This document shows, one piece after another, positions 35,479 through 45,113 of a DNA stretch of 64,000 nucleotides (its first letter is position 1; each line of letters begins with the position of its first letter). The stretch lies in assembly GCF_034314105.1 (NCBI RefSeq), contig NZ_JAVIWJ010000001.1, positions 651,001 through 715,000 on the forward strand, given 5' to 3'. The notes under the pieces are model-generated. The model ran no database searches, was not told the origin of the DNA, and was given only the letters and a program-made list of their open reading frames with translations. The DNA is from Pseudomonas sp. AB6. GTDB lineage: Bacteria; Pseudomonadota; Gammaproteobacteria; Pseudomonadales; Pseudomonadaceae. A program made the position numbers and the translations under genes.

Positions 35479-35801
35479 CGATTAAGCTGCCCACTACACT
35501 CCCCCCCCGCCTTCGGATCTGTAGAGCCAACGTGCGCCATAGACTCAACGCGGCGCCGAAGACGGGGCCGCATCTGCTCCAGATATTCAATCCTCCACGC
35601 CTCTATGCTTCTTTATCTAGCGCCATTTCCCTTCGTAGACTCAGAATCGTCCTACATAACTCCCATTGCGCTTCAGATAGTCTGCGGCCCGTCCGGACAG
35701 CACCTGTTTTTCAGGTCGCTAGTGATGGCTTGCATGACAAAAGTTAGAACGTGGGAACCCTGATGTTGAAGGTTTCTAAATTTAATTTTCTGGAGCGTTT
35801 G
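35479..35801. other. Intergenic region before the lipoprotein pair
   Basis: This 323-bp stretch holds a run of eight C (35501-35508) and several short open frames without supporting features. The promoter of the lipoprotein operon should lie in its right half; no confident -35/-10 pair was found. Confidence 0.4.
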
Positions 35802-36215
35802 ATGAGTCTTCAACGTGCGTATAACCGTGCCCGTGTATCTGTCCTGTTGTTAGCTGTTGGAACATTGGCTGCTTGTGCCAGTGCGCCGCTGCCGGAAGAG
35901 CAGATCACCTTGTCTAAAAGCGCTGTAAACCGTGCTGTGTCTGCAGAAGCGACCCAGTACGCGCCGCTGGAAATGAAGTCGGCACAGGACAAATTATTGC
36001 TACTCGAGCGCGCCATTGGTGAGCGAGATGTCGCCCAATCCCGGCTGTTGGCCGAACAGGTCGAGGTGGATGCCAACCTGGCCGAGCGTAAAGCCCACGC
36101 GGTCAAGTGGCAGCAACAATTGGAAGCGTCCCGCAGCGGTATTCAAGTGCTGAGGCAGGAAATGCTTCAAGCGCCGGATGCCGGTCTCAATTCGTCTTCC
36201 GACGACTCTTTGTAA
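35802..36215 (+). CDS. DUF4398-type lipoprotein
   Basis: A 137-residue predicted lipoprotein: a short basic N-terminus, the hydrophobic stretch VSVLLLAVGTLAAC ending in a lipobox Cys at about residue 25, then ASAPLPEEQITLSKSAVNRA and a long Ala/Glu-rich helical segment. It matches DUF4398 proteins that commonly precede an OmpA-domain lipoprotein in Pseudomonas. GGAG 6 bases before the ATG at 35802 supports this start over 35763 and 35751. Probably anchored to the outer membrane; its partner is the next gene, 10 bp downstream. Confidence 0.8.
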   Translation: MSLQRAYNRARVSVLLLAVGTLAACASAPLPEEQITLSKSAVNRAVSAEATQYAPLEMKSAQDKLLLLERAIGERDVAQSRLLAEQVEVDANLAERKAHAVKWQQQLEASRSGIQVLRQEMLQAPDAGLNSSSDDSL

Positions 36216-36225
36216 GGATTAGCAT

Positions 36226-36999
36226 ATGCGTACTTCATTGATGCTTCCCGTGGCTGCGGTTGCCAGTCTGTTGCTGGCGGGTTGCGCCGTTACACCGGAA
36301 AATGCCGACCTTTTGCAAGCCCGTAGCCAGTTTTCCGCGCTGCAGGCCAAGCCGCAATCGAGCACCTTGGCCGCCCTTGAAACCAAGGACGCGTTCATGG
36401 CTTTGGGCAAGGCGGATAAGCTTTCCAGCCAAAACCGCAAAGCACCCGCGATCGAGCAGTTGGCCTACGTTGCCAGTCAGAAAATCGCACTTGCCGAGCA
36501 GACGATTCTGGGGCGCGAAGCCGAAGCTGGTTTGAAAAGGATCGACGCTGAACGCACTCAAGTCCGTCTGGATGTGCGTACGGCACAATTGCGAGCATTG
36601 CAGGCGATGAAAGCGAAAACCACCGAGCGTGGTCAAGTAATCACGTTCGGTGACGTGCTGTTCGATACCGGTAAGGCCGAACTTAAATACGGCAGCCAGC
36701 GTAACTTTCAGCAATTGGCTGAGTTTCTGCGGGCTAACCCTGAGCGCAAAGTGCGAATCGAAGGGTTTACCGACAGCACTGGCGGAAATGATTACAACCA
36801 GCAATTGTCCGAGCGCCGGGCATTTGCCGTGGTGCGAGCCTTGGCAAAGCTGGGCGTTGGCACGGAGCGCATGACCGGTATTGGTTATGGCGCTGAACAC
36901 CCCATAGCCGACAACGCCAGTGAGCATTCACGGCAACTTAACCGTCGGGTCGAAGTGATCGTTTCCAACGACGCCACGGTGGTTGAGACACGCCTTTAA
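36226..36999 (+). CDS. OmpA-family lipoprotein
   Basis: A 257-residue outer-membrane lipoprotein. The signal ends in SLLLAGC (Cys at about 20), a DUF4398-like helical region follows, and the C-terminal OmpA domain (residues about 135-250) has VITFGDVLFDTGKAELKYGS, RKVRIEGFTDSTGGNDYNQQ, LSERRAFAVVRALAKLGV and GAEHPIADN with NRRVEVIV. The OmpA domain binds peptidoglycan, tethering the outer membrane. Operon with the preceding lipoprotein and followed by an intrinsic terminator. Confidence 0.9.
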   Translation: MRTSLMLPVAAVASLLLAGCAVTPENADLLQARSQFSALQAKPQSSTLAALETKDAFMALGKADKLSSQNRKAPAIEQLAYVASQKIALAEQTILGREAEAGLKRIDAERTQVRLDVRTAQLRALQAMKAKTTERGQVITFGDVLFDTGKAELKYGSQRNFQQLAEFLRANPERKVRIEGFTDSTGGNDYNQQLSERRAFAVVRALAKLGVGTERMTGIGYGAEHPIADNASEHSRQLNRRVEVIVSNDATVVETRL

Positions 37000-37033
37000 C
37001 AATTTTCCACATTGATCGATAGGACGCTAATGG

Positions 37034-37073
37034 AGCTGGCCTCACGCAATTCTTTTGCGTGGGCTAGCTTTTT
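37034..37073 (+). terminator. Intrinsic terminator after the OmpA-lipoprotein gene
   Basis: An imperfect stem AGCTGGCCTCACGCAA / TTGCGTGGGCTAGCT around TTCTT ends in a run of five T. It lies 35 bases past the stop. Confidence 0.88.
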
Positions 37074-37194
37074 GGTGAATCGCCAATGCGCCGCGAGGAC
37101 GGGCAGGTCGATACAAAGTCGGCAAGTGTTTTCCTATAAAACAGTTATCGGTTAATGCGGTGTTTCAAATAAGCCATGATTCTCCATACTCAAA

Positions 37195-37230
37195 ACAAAA
37201 AAATCCCCGCGTTTTGCAAGGCGGGGATTT
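37195..37230 (-). terminator. Intrinsic terminator of the EPS operon
   Basis: On the minus strand a stem AAATCCCCGC / GCGGGGATTT with a 10-base loop is followed by a T-run (plus-strand A-run 37196-37203). It lies just after the wza stop, so it marks the 3' end of the polysaccharide operon. Confidence 0.88.
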
Positions 37231-37246
37231 TGGTGAGCGGTGAGGT

Positions 37247-38326
37247 TTAGTTCTTGAACGCAGCGCCTGTAGCGACGACGCTGGCCGATGGTAGCAAGTT
37301 GCTAATGTAACGATTCCAACGAGTGATGTTGGCGGGGCCGACAAACACCACGTCCTGCGCCTCAAGCGTGAACTGTCGCGCCAGAATGAAGGCAGTCGGT
37401 TTTTCCGCGTTCAGGTGGTAGACCGTAGCCGTCTGGCCATTAACATCGCCTGAGCGGATAACGTAGACTGCGTTTCCGTCGGCGGAATCAGGGGCGAGGC
37501 CACCGGAGTTGCCCAGCGCTTCCATCAGGGTCAATGATGTCGTACCAAACGAAATCACTTGCGGACGCACCACTTCGCCTAATACATACACCTTGTTGGG
37601 CGAGTTGCTGTTCAAGTGCAGGTAGTCACCGTCCTTAAGAAAAATCTTGCTGAGCTGCGAGTCTTTGCGGTTAAGCGCATCGACGTCGAGCACATATTCC
37701 TTACCGTCACGCTTGAGGGTCAGTCCTGCAAGGTTGGCGTCTGTCAGGTCCAGTCCTGCCGTACTGATGGCTTGCACCAAGCTCAATGGGATGTTGGTAA
37801 TTGATTGCGAACCCGGGTTTTTGAACGCGCCCGACAGCAAGATACGCTGACTGTTGTAACGCAACACTTTTACGTCGACCTTGACCTCTGTGTATTGCGG
37901 TGCCAAACCCATTCGAAGTTGTTCGCGAACTTGCGCAACAGTTCTGTGAGCCGCTTGGATTTTTCCTACGTATGGGAAAAATACAGTTCCGTCGCTCAGC
38001 ACTTCCCGGCTGTTAGCGTCCAGTTGAGCCTGCGAGCCGGGAGCCGTTAACTCCGGGTGTTCAAACACTGTAACCAATAATGTGTCGCCGGGACCGATGA
38101 GGTATTCGGGGGTCTTATAACCCAGCAGTTCCGTAGGCAATGGCTTGGGTTTGCGCCAGTTATTGGTTTGCAGCACGCTGGCAGTTGTAATGGCAACAAG
38201 TGTCACCTTGGGAGCGCCTGGCGTATTCTCTTCTACCTCATCTGGAGTCATATGCTGCCCGGGAGCAAAGGCACAGCCCTGTAAAATAAGGCTGAATAGC
38301 AGCACAACGGCTAGGGTTCGCTTCAT
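37247..38326 (-). CDS. wza: Polysaccharide export outer-membrane lipoprotein (Wza/PslD type)
   Basis: A 359-residue outer-membrane exporter. The signal ends VVLLFSLILQGC (lipobox Cys18). The Poly_export domain contains YLIGPGDTLLVTVFEHPELT, and two SLBB repeats follow (ILLSGAFKNPGSQSITNIPL; VYVLGEVVRPQVISFGTTSL). Wza octamers form the outer-membrane channel for the finished polymer, docking with Wzc. AAAGGAA before the ATG fits. Last gene of the EPS operon and the only outer-membrane component in it. Confidence 0.9.
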   Translation of the reverse strand: MKRTLAVVLLFSLILQGCAFAPGQHMTPDEVEENTPGAPKVTLVAITTASVLQTNNWRKPKPLPTELLGYKTPEYLIGPGDTLLVTVFEHPELTAPGSQAQLDANSREVLSDGTVFFPYVGKIQAAHRTVAQVREQLRMGLAPQYTEVKVDVKVLRYNSQRILLSGAFKNPGSQSITNIPLSLVQAISTAGLDLTDANLAGLTLKRDGKEYVLDVDALNRKDSQLSKIFLKDGDYLHLNSNSPNKVYVLGEVVRPQVISFGTTSLTLMEALGNSGGLAPDSADGNAVYVIRSGDVNGQTATVYHLNAEKPTAFILARQFTLEAQDVVFVGPANITRWNRYISNLLPSASVVATGAAFKN

Positions 38327-38460
38327 AGAGTTTTTCCTTTCAAAAGTGCGTGACGCACCGCAGTGATTTCATTGCATCCCTTTCCAACACCGTTACAACT
38401 TCATCATCCACACAGGGGCGTGTCTCCTGATCGAGCCGGTTGCGTGGATAGATGAGTTAC

Positions 38461-39870
38461 TTAAAAGGCGTTCTTGTTAAGAAAGCCTTTGAACAGAGTC
38501 AGCAGGATGATTTTTATGTCCAGCCAAACTGACCAATGCTCAATGTATTCCAAGTCGAATTCGACGCGTTTTTGCATCTTGTCCAGCGTGTCGGTTTCAC
38601 CACGCCAGCCATTTATCTGCGCCCATCCAGTGATCCCTGGTTTAACTTTGTGCCGCAGCATGTAGCCGCTGACTTGAGTACGGTATTGCTCGTTGTGCGC
38701 CACCGCATGAGGGCGTGGTCCGACGATCGACATATCGCCGCGCAGTACGTTAAAGAACTGCGGCAACTCGTCGAGCGAGGTGCGCCGCAGAAAGGCCCCA
38801 AGCGGGGTAATTCGTGCGTCGTTGCGGGTGGCTTGGCGAACGACATCGCCGTTTTCCTGCACGGTCATGCTACGAAATTTGTAAACCATGATGGGTCGAC
38901 CGTCCAGTCCGTAGCGGCGTTGCCGAAACAGCACCGGACCGTGCGAGGTGCACTTGATGGCGATGGCAATCAACAGCAACGGCAACGCGATCATTAACAG
39001 GATGAGACTGGACAAGACAACGTCTTCGAGTCGTTTAACCACACTCCAGGCGCCGTCCATGGGTGAGTCAAAAATGCTGATGCTTGTCAGGCCGTTAATG
39101 CTTTCGCTACGCGCATGAAGCAGCTCGAACATGAACATATCAGGAATCAAGTACACGGAGGCGGTGGTGTCACTCAAGCGTTTGACCAGCTCGCGCAAAC
39201 ATTCTCCCTCAAGGGTGGAGGTGACGTAGATCTTATCGATGTGGCCGTTACGGGCATCCTCGACCAACGCGTTAAGGCCGCCTCGAACCGGCACACGTCG
39301 GCCGATGGCCATAAGGTCCATCTGCTGCGGCTTTTCGTCGTAGAAACCCAGCAAGTCCAGCCCCATCCAGGGAGCAGCGGTGATAGACATGGCCAAGCGC
39401 TCGCCGCATTGTCCGGTACCGACGATCGCCACCCGACGAGTGTTAAAGCCTCGGCGCCGCAAGCCTTGCAGGGCAGTGCGGATCAACAAGCGGTAACCAC
39501 ACAGCACCGTCAACACCAAGGCATACCAAGCCATTTGGCCGTTGTTGGGCAAGTGTGTGCCGTGCAATAACAGGTAGTCTGCGGACAACAGTATTACGAA
39601 CGTTAATGCCCAATAATTGAAGACCTTGATCAGTTCGCGAAGAATCTTTTCGCCGCGCCAGGACCCGTACAGCTGGTGGTATTCGCCGAGCCAGTGGAAG
39701 ACCAGTACAGAGAGCATGATCAGCAACCAGAGCTCTGCACCTGTCGACTTGCCTTCAAGCCGGTTGACCCAATAGCCGCACAGCACGATAACGGCCAGAT
39801 CAAGCAATCGGTGGGCCACGGACAGTAGCGATTGATGAGCGTGAAGAATGCCGCGAAATTGAGTGCTCAT
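38461..39870 (-). CDS. wcaJ: Undecaprenyl-phosphate sugar phosphotransferase (WcaJ/PslA type)
   Basis: A 469-residue polyprenyl-phosphate hexose-1-P transferase that starts repeat-unit assembly on the lipid carrier, usually with glucose-1-P. The N-terminus has about four TM helices and a CoA-binding-like domain (RRVAIVGTGQCGERLAMSI). The C-terminal bacterial sugar transferase domain has SLILLMIALPLLLIAIAIKC, VLFRQRRYGLDGRPIMVYKF, RRTSLDELPQFFNVLRGDMS, VGPRPHAVAHNEQYR and KPGITGWAQINGWRGET. Near the 3' end of the operon, 13 bp after a GT4 gene. Confidence 0.92.
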   Translation of the reverse strand: MSTQFRGILHAHQSLLSVAHRLLDLAVIVLCGYWVNRLEGKSTGAELWLLIMLSVLVFHWLGEYHQLYGSWRGEKILRELIKVFNYWALTFVILLSADYLLLHGTHLPNNGQMAWYALVLTVLCGYRLLIRTALQGLRRRGFNTRRVAIVGTGQCGERLAMSITAAPWMGLDLLGFYDEKPQQMDLMAIGRRVPVRGGLNALVEDARNGHIDKIYVTSTLEGECLRELVKRLSDTTASVYLIPDMFMFELLHARSESINGLTSISIFDSPMDGAWSVVKRLEDVVLSSLILLMIALPLLLIAIAIKCTSHGPVLFRQRRYGLDGRPIMVYKFRSMTVQENGDVVRQATRNDARITPLGAFLRRTSLDELPQFFNVLRGDMSIVGPRPHAVAHNEQYRTQVSGYMLRHKVKPGITGWAQINGWRGETDTLDKMQKRVEFDLEYIEHWSVWLDIKIILLTLFKGFLNKNAF

Positions 39871-39883
39871 GGCCGGTACTCGC

Positions 39884-41107
39884 TCAAACAGATTTGATAG
39901 GGACGACCCGCCCGCTGTGCTCGGAATGGGTCACCGGTTCAGGTGCTGCGACGGGAACAGCGGCGGGCAAAGGGCGCCGGTGTGCTGTGCGAGCAACTGC
40001 CAATCGAGAGTCGACGAAGGTTTTGATTTCTCGCTCAAAACGTTCTGCGCTAAAGCGTTCGGCGTTAAGGCGACAGGCCAGGGCACTAATGCATGACCTG
40101 GCATTCTCAAATTCGGTCACCGCTGCCGTTAGTGCTTTTGCAGTCTGCTCGTAGTAAAAGACCCCCGTTGGTACCGGTTGGTCCAGACCATGAATGGTTT
40201 CTAATACGCCTCCCTTGGCGAAAGCGATGACGGGAGTACCGCAGGCTTGAGCTTCCACGGGGCTGATGCCGAAATCTTCCTCGGCGGCGAAAACAAAGGC
40301 CTTGGCATTGCGCATGTACTCAAGTAGTGAGGCGAAGGGCTGGTGGCCGAGTAGGGTTACGTTGGATGCCGAAATTGCTCGGCACTTGCCCATCTCTGGA
40401 CCCTCTCCGATAACGATCAGGTGTTTGTCCGGCATTGCCGCAAAAGCTTCGACGATCATTGGAATGCGTTTGTAAGGCACCATGCGCGAGGCCGTCAGGT
40501 AGAACTCTTGCTTTGTTTCCTGCAGGGTGAAACCTACGGTATCTACAGGGGGATAAATGACCTTTGATTCGCGGCGATAAGTTTTGGCGATGCGGGCGCC
40601 AATGAAATGCGAGTTGGCGATGAAATCGTCCACGCCCGCCGCCGTTCGCTGATCCCACATACGGATGTAATGCAGAACCATCCGGGCGACTCGGCTCTTG
40701 AACCCCCGGTCTAAACCTGCTTCATGCAAATATTGGTGCTGCAAATCCCAGGCATAACGGATAGGCGAGTGCACATAGCTGATGTGCACCTGATCCGGTC
40801 CGCTAAGTACCCCTTTAGCCACAGCATGGCTGCTGGAGATGATCAGGTCATACCCCGACAGGTCTAGCTGCTCGATAGCGAGGGGCATCAGCGGCAAGTA
40901 TTTTTGATAGCGGGTTTTGGCTTTCGGCAAGTTCTGGATAAATGTGGTTTTGGCTTTTTTCCCGCCCAGATGGACGCGGTCCTGATCGCTGAAAAAATCG
41001 ATCACTGAAAACAGATCGGCGTTAGGCCAGACCTTTATCAAGGCGGCGAGCACGCGCTCAGCGCCGGCGTAAGTCACGAGCCAGTCATGGACGATTGCAA
41101 TTTTCAT
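39884..41107 (-). CDS. GT4-family glycosyltransferase
   Basis: A 407-residue GT-B enzyme. MKIAIVHDWLVTYAGAERVL is the acceptor-domain start; the donor-binding half carries TASRMVPYKRIPMIVEAFAA, VIGEGPE and FAAEEDFGISPVEAQACGTP with the EX7E-type donor motif. It resembles WbaZ-like mannosyl/rhamnosyl transferases of capsule clusters. The C-terminal 40 residues (RRPLPAAVPVAAPEPVTHSE) are Pro/Ala-rich and look disordered. Adds one sugar of the repeat unit on the cytoplasmic face; the sugar is not predictable. Confidence 0.88.
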   Translation of the reverse strand: MKIAIVHDWLVTYAGAERVLAALIKVWPNADLFSVIDFFSDQDRVHLGGKKAKTTFIQNLPKAKTRYQKYLPLMPLAIEQLDLSGYDLIISSSHAVAKGVLSGPDQVHISYVHSPIRYAWDLQHQYLHEAGLDRGFKSRVARMVLHYIRMWDQRTAAGVDDFIANSHFIGARIAKTYRRESKVIYPPVDTVGFTLQETKQEFYLTASRMVPYKRIPMIVEAFAAMPDKHLIVIGEGPEMGKCRAISASNVTLLGHQPFASLLEYMRNAKAFVFAAEEDFGISPVEAQACGTPVIAFAKGGVLETIHGLDQPVPTGVFYYEQTAKALTAAVTEFENARSCISALACRLNAERFSAERFEREIKTFVDSRLAVARTAHRRPLPAAVPVAAPEPVTHSEHSGRVVPIKSV

Positions 41108-41203
41108 GGCGTTGGGTTCCGTAAGTGCATGCTATAGAACGATCGCGGGCGTGGCGCGACAGGGCACGATTATTAAGCAGTTAGCGGGACGGGAGGCTTG
41201 CTC

Positions 41204-42346
41204 TCACGGTTTGCCCGAGGACGACTCAGCTGGAAATTTTTTGTTCACTACGTCTTGGGATGCCAGTGGCTTGACCGATGCGTGCCTCGTCTCGCCGATT
41301 AGCGTGTCGATACGTTGGGAGACCCGCAGTGCCGAGTCTTCCCAAGAAAATCGGGCTACGTTGTTAAGGCCGCGACGACGCAGCGATTGGCGCAACGGTA
41401 AATCGATCAATACCCGCTCTATGGCAGCAGCAATATGCTCTACATCCATGGGGTCGAAATACAGTGCGCTGGCTTGTAATACTTCTGGGATTGAAGCTGA
41501 GTTGGCGGCTATCACGGGGCAACCACACGCCTGAGCTTCTAGCGGAGGAATGCCAAACCCTTCATACAGCGAAGGAAAAATGAAGGCTGTTGCACCTTGG
41601 TACTGGGCTATTAGCTCGGCATCGGTGAGCCGACCCAAAAAATGTATGCGCGGATCGCTAGCAGCCAACCGATGCAGACTGGGATCAGAAAATATCTCGC
41701 TGGCGGCGCCAACAATATGCAGTTGTAACGCCTCTTGGTTACGCAACGTCAGAAACGCTTCGATCATTCGCTTGAAGTTTTTGTGGGCGCTGGGTGAAGA
41801 CACGGCCAATAAATAGTCCTGATTGTCGTCTAGCGTCGGTCCCGGCTGGAAAGCGTCGCTGACGGCATTGGGCACAACGAAAATCTTGTTCTCCGGATAA
41901 TGGTAAAACTGCGAAATTTCGCCCTTGGAAAAACTGCTGACGGTCAACAATGCTTTGATGTGCGCCAGCAGTATTGGCGTCATTACCCGATACAACGTGC
42001 GAAATGCTCGCGTGTAACTTTCCGGATGACGCACGTATGTGATGTCGTGATGGGTGGCGATCTGGTTGCCGTAGAACAGGGGAGCGGTGCTGCACAAGGA
42101 GACTAGCAAGGGATTGCCTAGTCGCCGCAGGTGCAGCGGCAGATCAAGTTGTTCCCACACGTGGCCACTGTTACGGCCGATACATTGGACATCAAGCGCT
42201 TTAGCGCTTTCGTGCATCTTGATGCCCGAAGGGGCGACGAATACCAAGTCGCTCCGGATCTGTTTGAGCGCCAAACACGTCTGTTCAGCAAATCGTTGTA
42301 CCCCGCGCAATTCTTGGGTAAGAAAGCGAGCATTGATCACTATCAT
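41204..42346 (-). CDS. GT4-family glycosyltransferase
   Basis: A 380-residue GT-B transferase: MIVINARFLTQELRGVQRFA at the N-terminus, AVSSPSAHKNFKRMIEAFLT, RIHFLGRLTDAELIAQYQGA and FPSLYEGFGIPPLEAQACGC at the donor site (Glu residues of EX7E visible). Similar to mannosyltransferases of the WbaZ/MtfB type. About 95 bp separate it from each neighbour in the cluster, looser than the rest. Confidence 0.88.
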   Translation of the reverse strand: MIVINARFLTQELRGVQRFAEQTCLALKQIRSDLVFVAPSGIKMHESAKALDVQCIGRNSGHVWEQLDLPLHLRRLGNPLLVSLCSTAPLFYGNQIATHHDITYVRHPESYTRAFRTLYRVMTPILLAHIKALLTVSSFSKGEISQFYHYPENKIFVVPNAVSDAFQPGPTLDDNQDYLLAVSSPSAHKNFKRMIEAFLTLRNQEALQLHIVGAASEIFSDPSLHRLAASDPRIHFLGRLTDAELIAQYQGATAFIFPSLYEGFGIPPLEAQACGCPVIAANSASIPEVLQASALYFDPMDVEHIAAAIERVLIDLPLRQSLRRRGLNNVARFSWEDSALRVSQRIDTLIGETRHASVKPLASQDVVNKKFPAESSSGKP

Positions 42347-42440
42347 CGGAGGCGACCTGAAGAGAATAAAACGCTAAATCAAGGGGCTTCGTGCGCTTTC
42401 GCTCGCTACGGTTTTACACAGCTTTTATGGAGTAAACCGG

Positions 42441-43754
42441 TTACTGAGCAAAAAGTGGCGGACGCGTTCCCAAGCTGATTATTTTCGGAAATTCGTAGAT
42501 TGGAACCTCGGCGGAGCACCTGCTGTCATCACACTTCCAAGGGCTTCCACTGTCAACGCGGTCTTTTTCCGGCTCGCCTGTATCAATCAACTGCACATTA
42601 CCGCGCTGAATGCTGCTGGCCTCAACGTGTGCTGTTTGTCGACCGGTGACACTCCAAGCAACCAATATTTGTTCTGAGCCTTTAGAGAAACGCAGCAGAT
42701 AGTGAGAGTCGGTCTCTCTACTTTTGTCGGCTTCGTAATGAAACTCACGCACGGTCAGGCTAATTGCTTTAAGTGTCAGATAGGCCAGTTTCGGCTCCAG
42801 GTTTTGCCCCAACAAACCGAAGTTCTGCTTTATATCGCGGCGGTCATTGCCATCGTTGACCAAGTCATACCACCACATACCCTTGATGTCGGGCAGCGTG
42901 CGAGCGAGGAAGAAACTGCGTGCCAAGTAGGCTGCTTGGGTGCGTTCATCTACCCCACATTTGCCGTCATTACTGGGCCAGCCCATTTCGGTGAGATACA
43001 ACGGTACTGGTTTATTGGAGATTGACTTGAGGTCCGCATCGACATCCCGAAGCCAAGCAATCCAGTGTTCGGGGGTATGACGTTCCGGGTTGCGGCAGTA
43101 CACCGATGGGTGTAGCGATAAGCCGTCTACTTTTGACAATACGTCGGCTTCGATCAAGCGATTAGCGAATCCCAGATCAATACCCTTGCTGGTCACGGCA
43201 CCTGCAAGGATCTTCACGTGGTTATTCTGCGTGCGAATGCGTTGCGCCGTTTCGGTTACCAGGGTTGTGTAGTCGGCGGACGATGCTGTATCACCGGGGT
43301 TTTCGCCGTCCCATTCGTTCCATATCTCGTAATACCCCACCGCATTGCCCAGCCTGCGGCTGACAAACTTGGCGTAGCGGGTGAAAGCCCTTCTGATTTG
43401 CGGGTCTCGGGGTTTCGAGGTGTCGTCATAAAGCGGGTTGCCGTAGCCCAGGACCAGCAGCGGGCTAATAAGGCGCGTTCTGGTTTCACTTAAATAATTG
43501 AGCCAGACCGAGTCGATATGCAACTGGCCCCGCTTGGGCTCGACGGTAGACCATAGGGCATCGTCACGTACTGAGGTTATTCCGGCATCAGTGATTAGCT
43601 TCATGACATCGGTCAGCGAGCCCTTCTTATTCAATAACTGAGTACCGACACCGATGATGAACGGCTCGTCGGCCATGACCGGGAAACTTAAAAGTAGGCC
43701 TATCAAAAAAAGCATCAGGTACGGGCGCGACCTGGTCCGGTTCGAAGTGAACAT
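42441..43754 (-). CDS. Secreted glycoside hydrolase, PslG-like (GH39 type)
   Basis: A 437-residue protein with signal peptide PYLMLFLIGLLLSFPVMA (cleavage near residue 28). A TIM-barrel hydrolase follows: YYEIWNEWDG with Glu147 as acid/base and LYLTEMGWPS with Glu256 as nucleophile, the spacing of clan A retaining enzymes. It resembles PslG of P. aeruginosa, the periplasmic hydrolase encoded in the psl cluster that trims Psl. Its job here is probably editing or releasing the polymer made by this cluster. The ATG at 43754 was chosen over an upstream start at 43823 because it directly precedes the signal peptide. Confidence 0.85.
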   Translation of the reverse strand: MFTSNRTRSRPYLMLFLIGLLLSFPVMADEPFIIGVGTQLLNKKGSLTDVMKLITDAGITSVRDDALWSTVEPKRGQLHIDSVWLNYLSETRTRLISPLLVLGYGNPLYDDTSKPRDPQIRRAFTRYAKFVSRRLGNAVGYYEIWNEWDGENPGDTASSADYTTLVTETAQRIRTQNNHVKILAGAVTSKGIDLGFANRLIEADVLSKVDGLSLHPSVYCRNPERHTPEHWIAWLRDVDADLKSISNKPVPLYLTEMGWPSNDGKCGVDERTQAAYLARSFFLARTLPDIKGMWWYDLVNDGNDRRDIKQNFGLLGQNLEPKLAYLTLKAISLTVREFHYEADKSRETDSHYLLRFSKGSEQILVAWSVTGRQTAHVEASSIQRGNVQLIDTGEPEKDRVDSGSPWKCDDSRCSAEVPIYEFPKIISLGTRPPLFAQ

Positions 43755-43865
43755 ATTGGTCTCATTAGGTGGCCGCAGACCGTAGCGTTTGCTTAGGGTC
43801 GTGGGCCGAGCAAAGACGGGCATCGGGTGCGCAATCAGCTGAAACGGTTACCCCGCGTGTGCCTG

Positions 43866-45113
43866 TCAACCTGCTTGTATCGGATACGGCACGGGATGAT
43901 CCTTGCGTCGCATGATTTTCCCTTGGAGCGTCTCGGTGAAAATTCGTAAATAGTGGTCGAGCATTAAATCCTCGTCGAGCAGCGAAGCGACGCTGCTGCG
44001 CGCCTGAGCGCTGAGACGGGCGAGTAAGGCTGGCTGCTCGTACAAACTCAACATCGCTTGGCCTAGCGAGTCCGGTTCACAAGGGCTGCACAACAAACCG
44101 TTTACTTGGTCCTGAATAATTTCGGGCAATCCCCCCATTCGTCCGGCGATCACCGGCAGGGAATGAGCGCAGGCCTCGACGGCGACCATACCGAACGGTT
44201 CACTCCAGATCGACGGAACAACGGCCACGTCCACCTGACTGTAAAAAGCTTCCGGTTTCTGATAACCAACAAAACTGATGTTCGGCGATGTCACCATCGC
44301 TTTAAGCAGGGTTTCGTCATTGAGCTGGCCGCGGCCAGCAATCTGGAGGGTGGCGTCGAATGGCAGTTTTTGAAACTGTTCAATCAACCAGCTAACACCT
44401 TTGGCTTCAGACAATGTGCCCATATAACCGAATCGCAGCGGTTTGACGGTATTCACTTCATGCACCGCCGATGCCGGAGTAGCCGCGAATGGGCTGCTGT
44501 TATGCACGACGTGGGCCTGCGCCCCTTTGAAGTAGCCTTGGCCCTGGAGGGTTTCGAGCAAGAAGCGGCTAACTCCGATCACGCTGGCGACTTGCGCGGA
44601 GCGCGCGTCATAACCTTTACGAAACTGTTTGCAGCTGGCGCACAACTGCTCACAACATTTGCCGTTCTTGAACATCGTGCTGCTCGGGCAGAGCAAGTAC
44701 ATATCGTGCAGCACTTGTACGATCGGTATGCCAGCGGCAGTAATTTCATCCCAAGCGGACACCGACCACCCACTAAGGTTATGGCAGACCACAATGTCCG
44801 GGCGCTCGGCCCTGATTACTTCCCGAACGTACTCGCGCATACCACTGTTGTAGCGGTCGCGTATGTGCCAACCGATCCGGCTAAGGCGCCCCGGACGCTG
44901 GGCGGTGTAATGCCAGTAGAAGTTTCGCAGGCCAGCTCGATACACTTTGACTCGGTTCAGGCAATCGCTGGAAAGTCCGGTCTCGGGCCCCGTCGCGAGT
45001 ACAACTACATGGCAACCGCGCCTATTCAGACCCTCTGCCGTCCGTTGCAGAATAATTTCCGCCCCGCCGCCAATGTGGGGGGGGTACAAGCTATTAATGA
45101 ATAGTATTTTCAT
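43866..45113 (-). CDS. GT4-family glycosyltransferase
   Basis: A 415-residue GT-B transferase. MKILFINSLYPPHIGGGAEI is the canonical N-terminus with a glycine-rich loop. Donor-site motifs are RFGYMGTLSEAKGVSWLIEQ, LQIAGRGQL and PSIWSEPFGMVAVEACAHSL (Glu pair of EX7E). Four Cys in the middle (LCPSSTMFKNGKCCEQLCAS) may bind a metal, as seen in other GT4 members. Its start overlaps the stop of the GT2 gene by ATGA, so the two are coupled. Confidence 0.9.
   Translation of the reverse strand: MKILFINSLYPPHIGGGAEIILQRTAEGLNRRGCHVVVLATGPETGLSSDCLNRVKVYRAGLRNFYWHYTAQRPGRLSRIGWHIRDRYNSGMREYVREVIRAERPDIVVCHNLSGWSVSAWDEITAAGIPIVQVLHDMYLLCPSSTMFKNGKCCEQLCASCKQFRKGYDARSAQVASVIGVSRFLLETLQGQGYFKGAQAHVVHNSSPFAATPASAVHEVNTVKPLRFGYMGTLSEAKGVSWLIEQFQKLPFDATLQIAGRGQLNDETLLKAMVTSPNISFVGYQKPEAFYSQVDVAVVPSIWSEPFGMVAVEACAHSLPVIAGRMGGLPEIIQDQVNGLLCSPCEPDSLGQAMLSLYEQPALLARLSAQARSSVASLLDEDLMLDHYLRIFTETLQGKIMRRKDHPVPYPIQAG

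Noticed and set aside
35501..35508. Run of eight C as a possible phase-variation tract
   Set aside because: Intergenic and far from any start or promoter that it could switch; no evidence of slippage.
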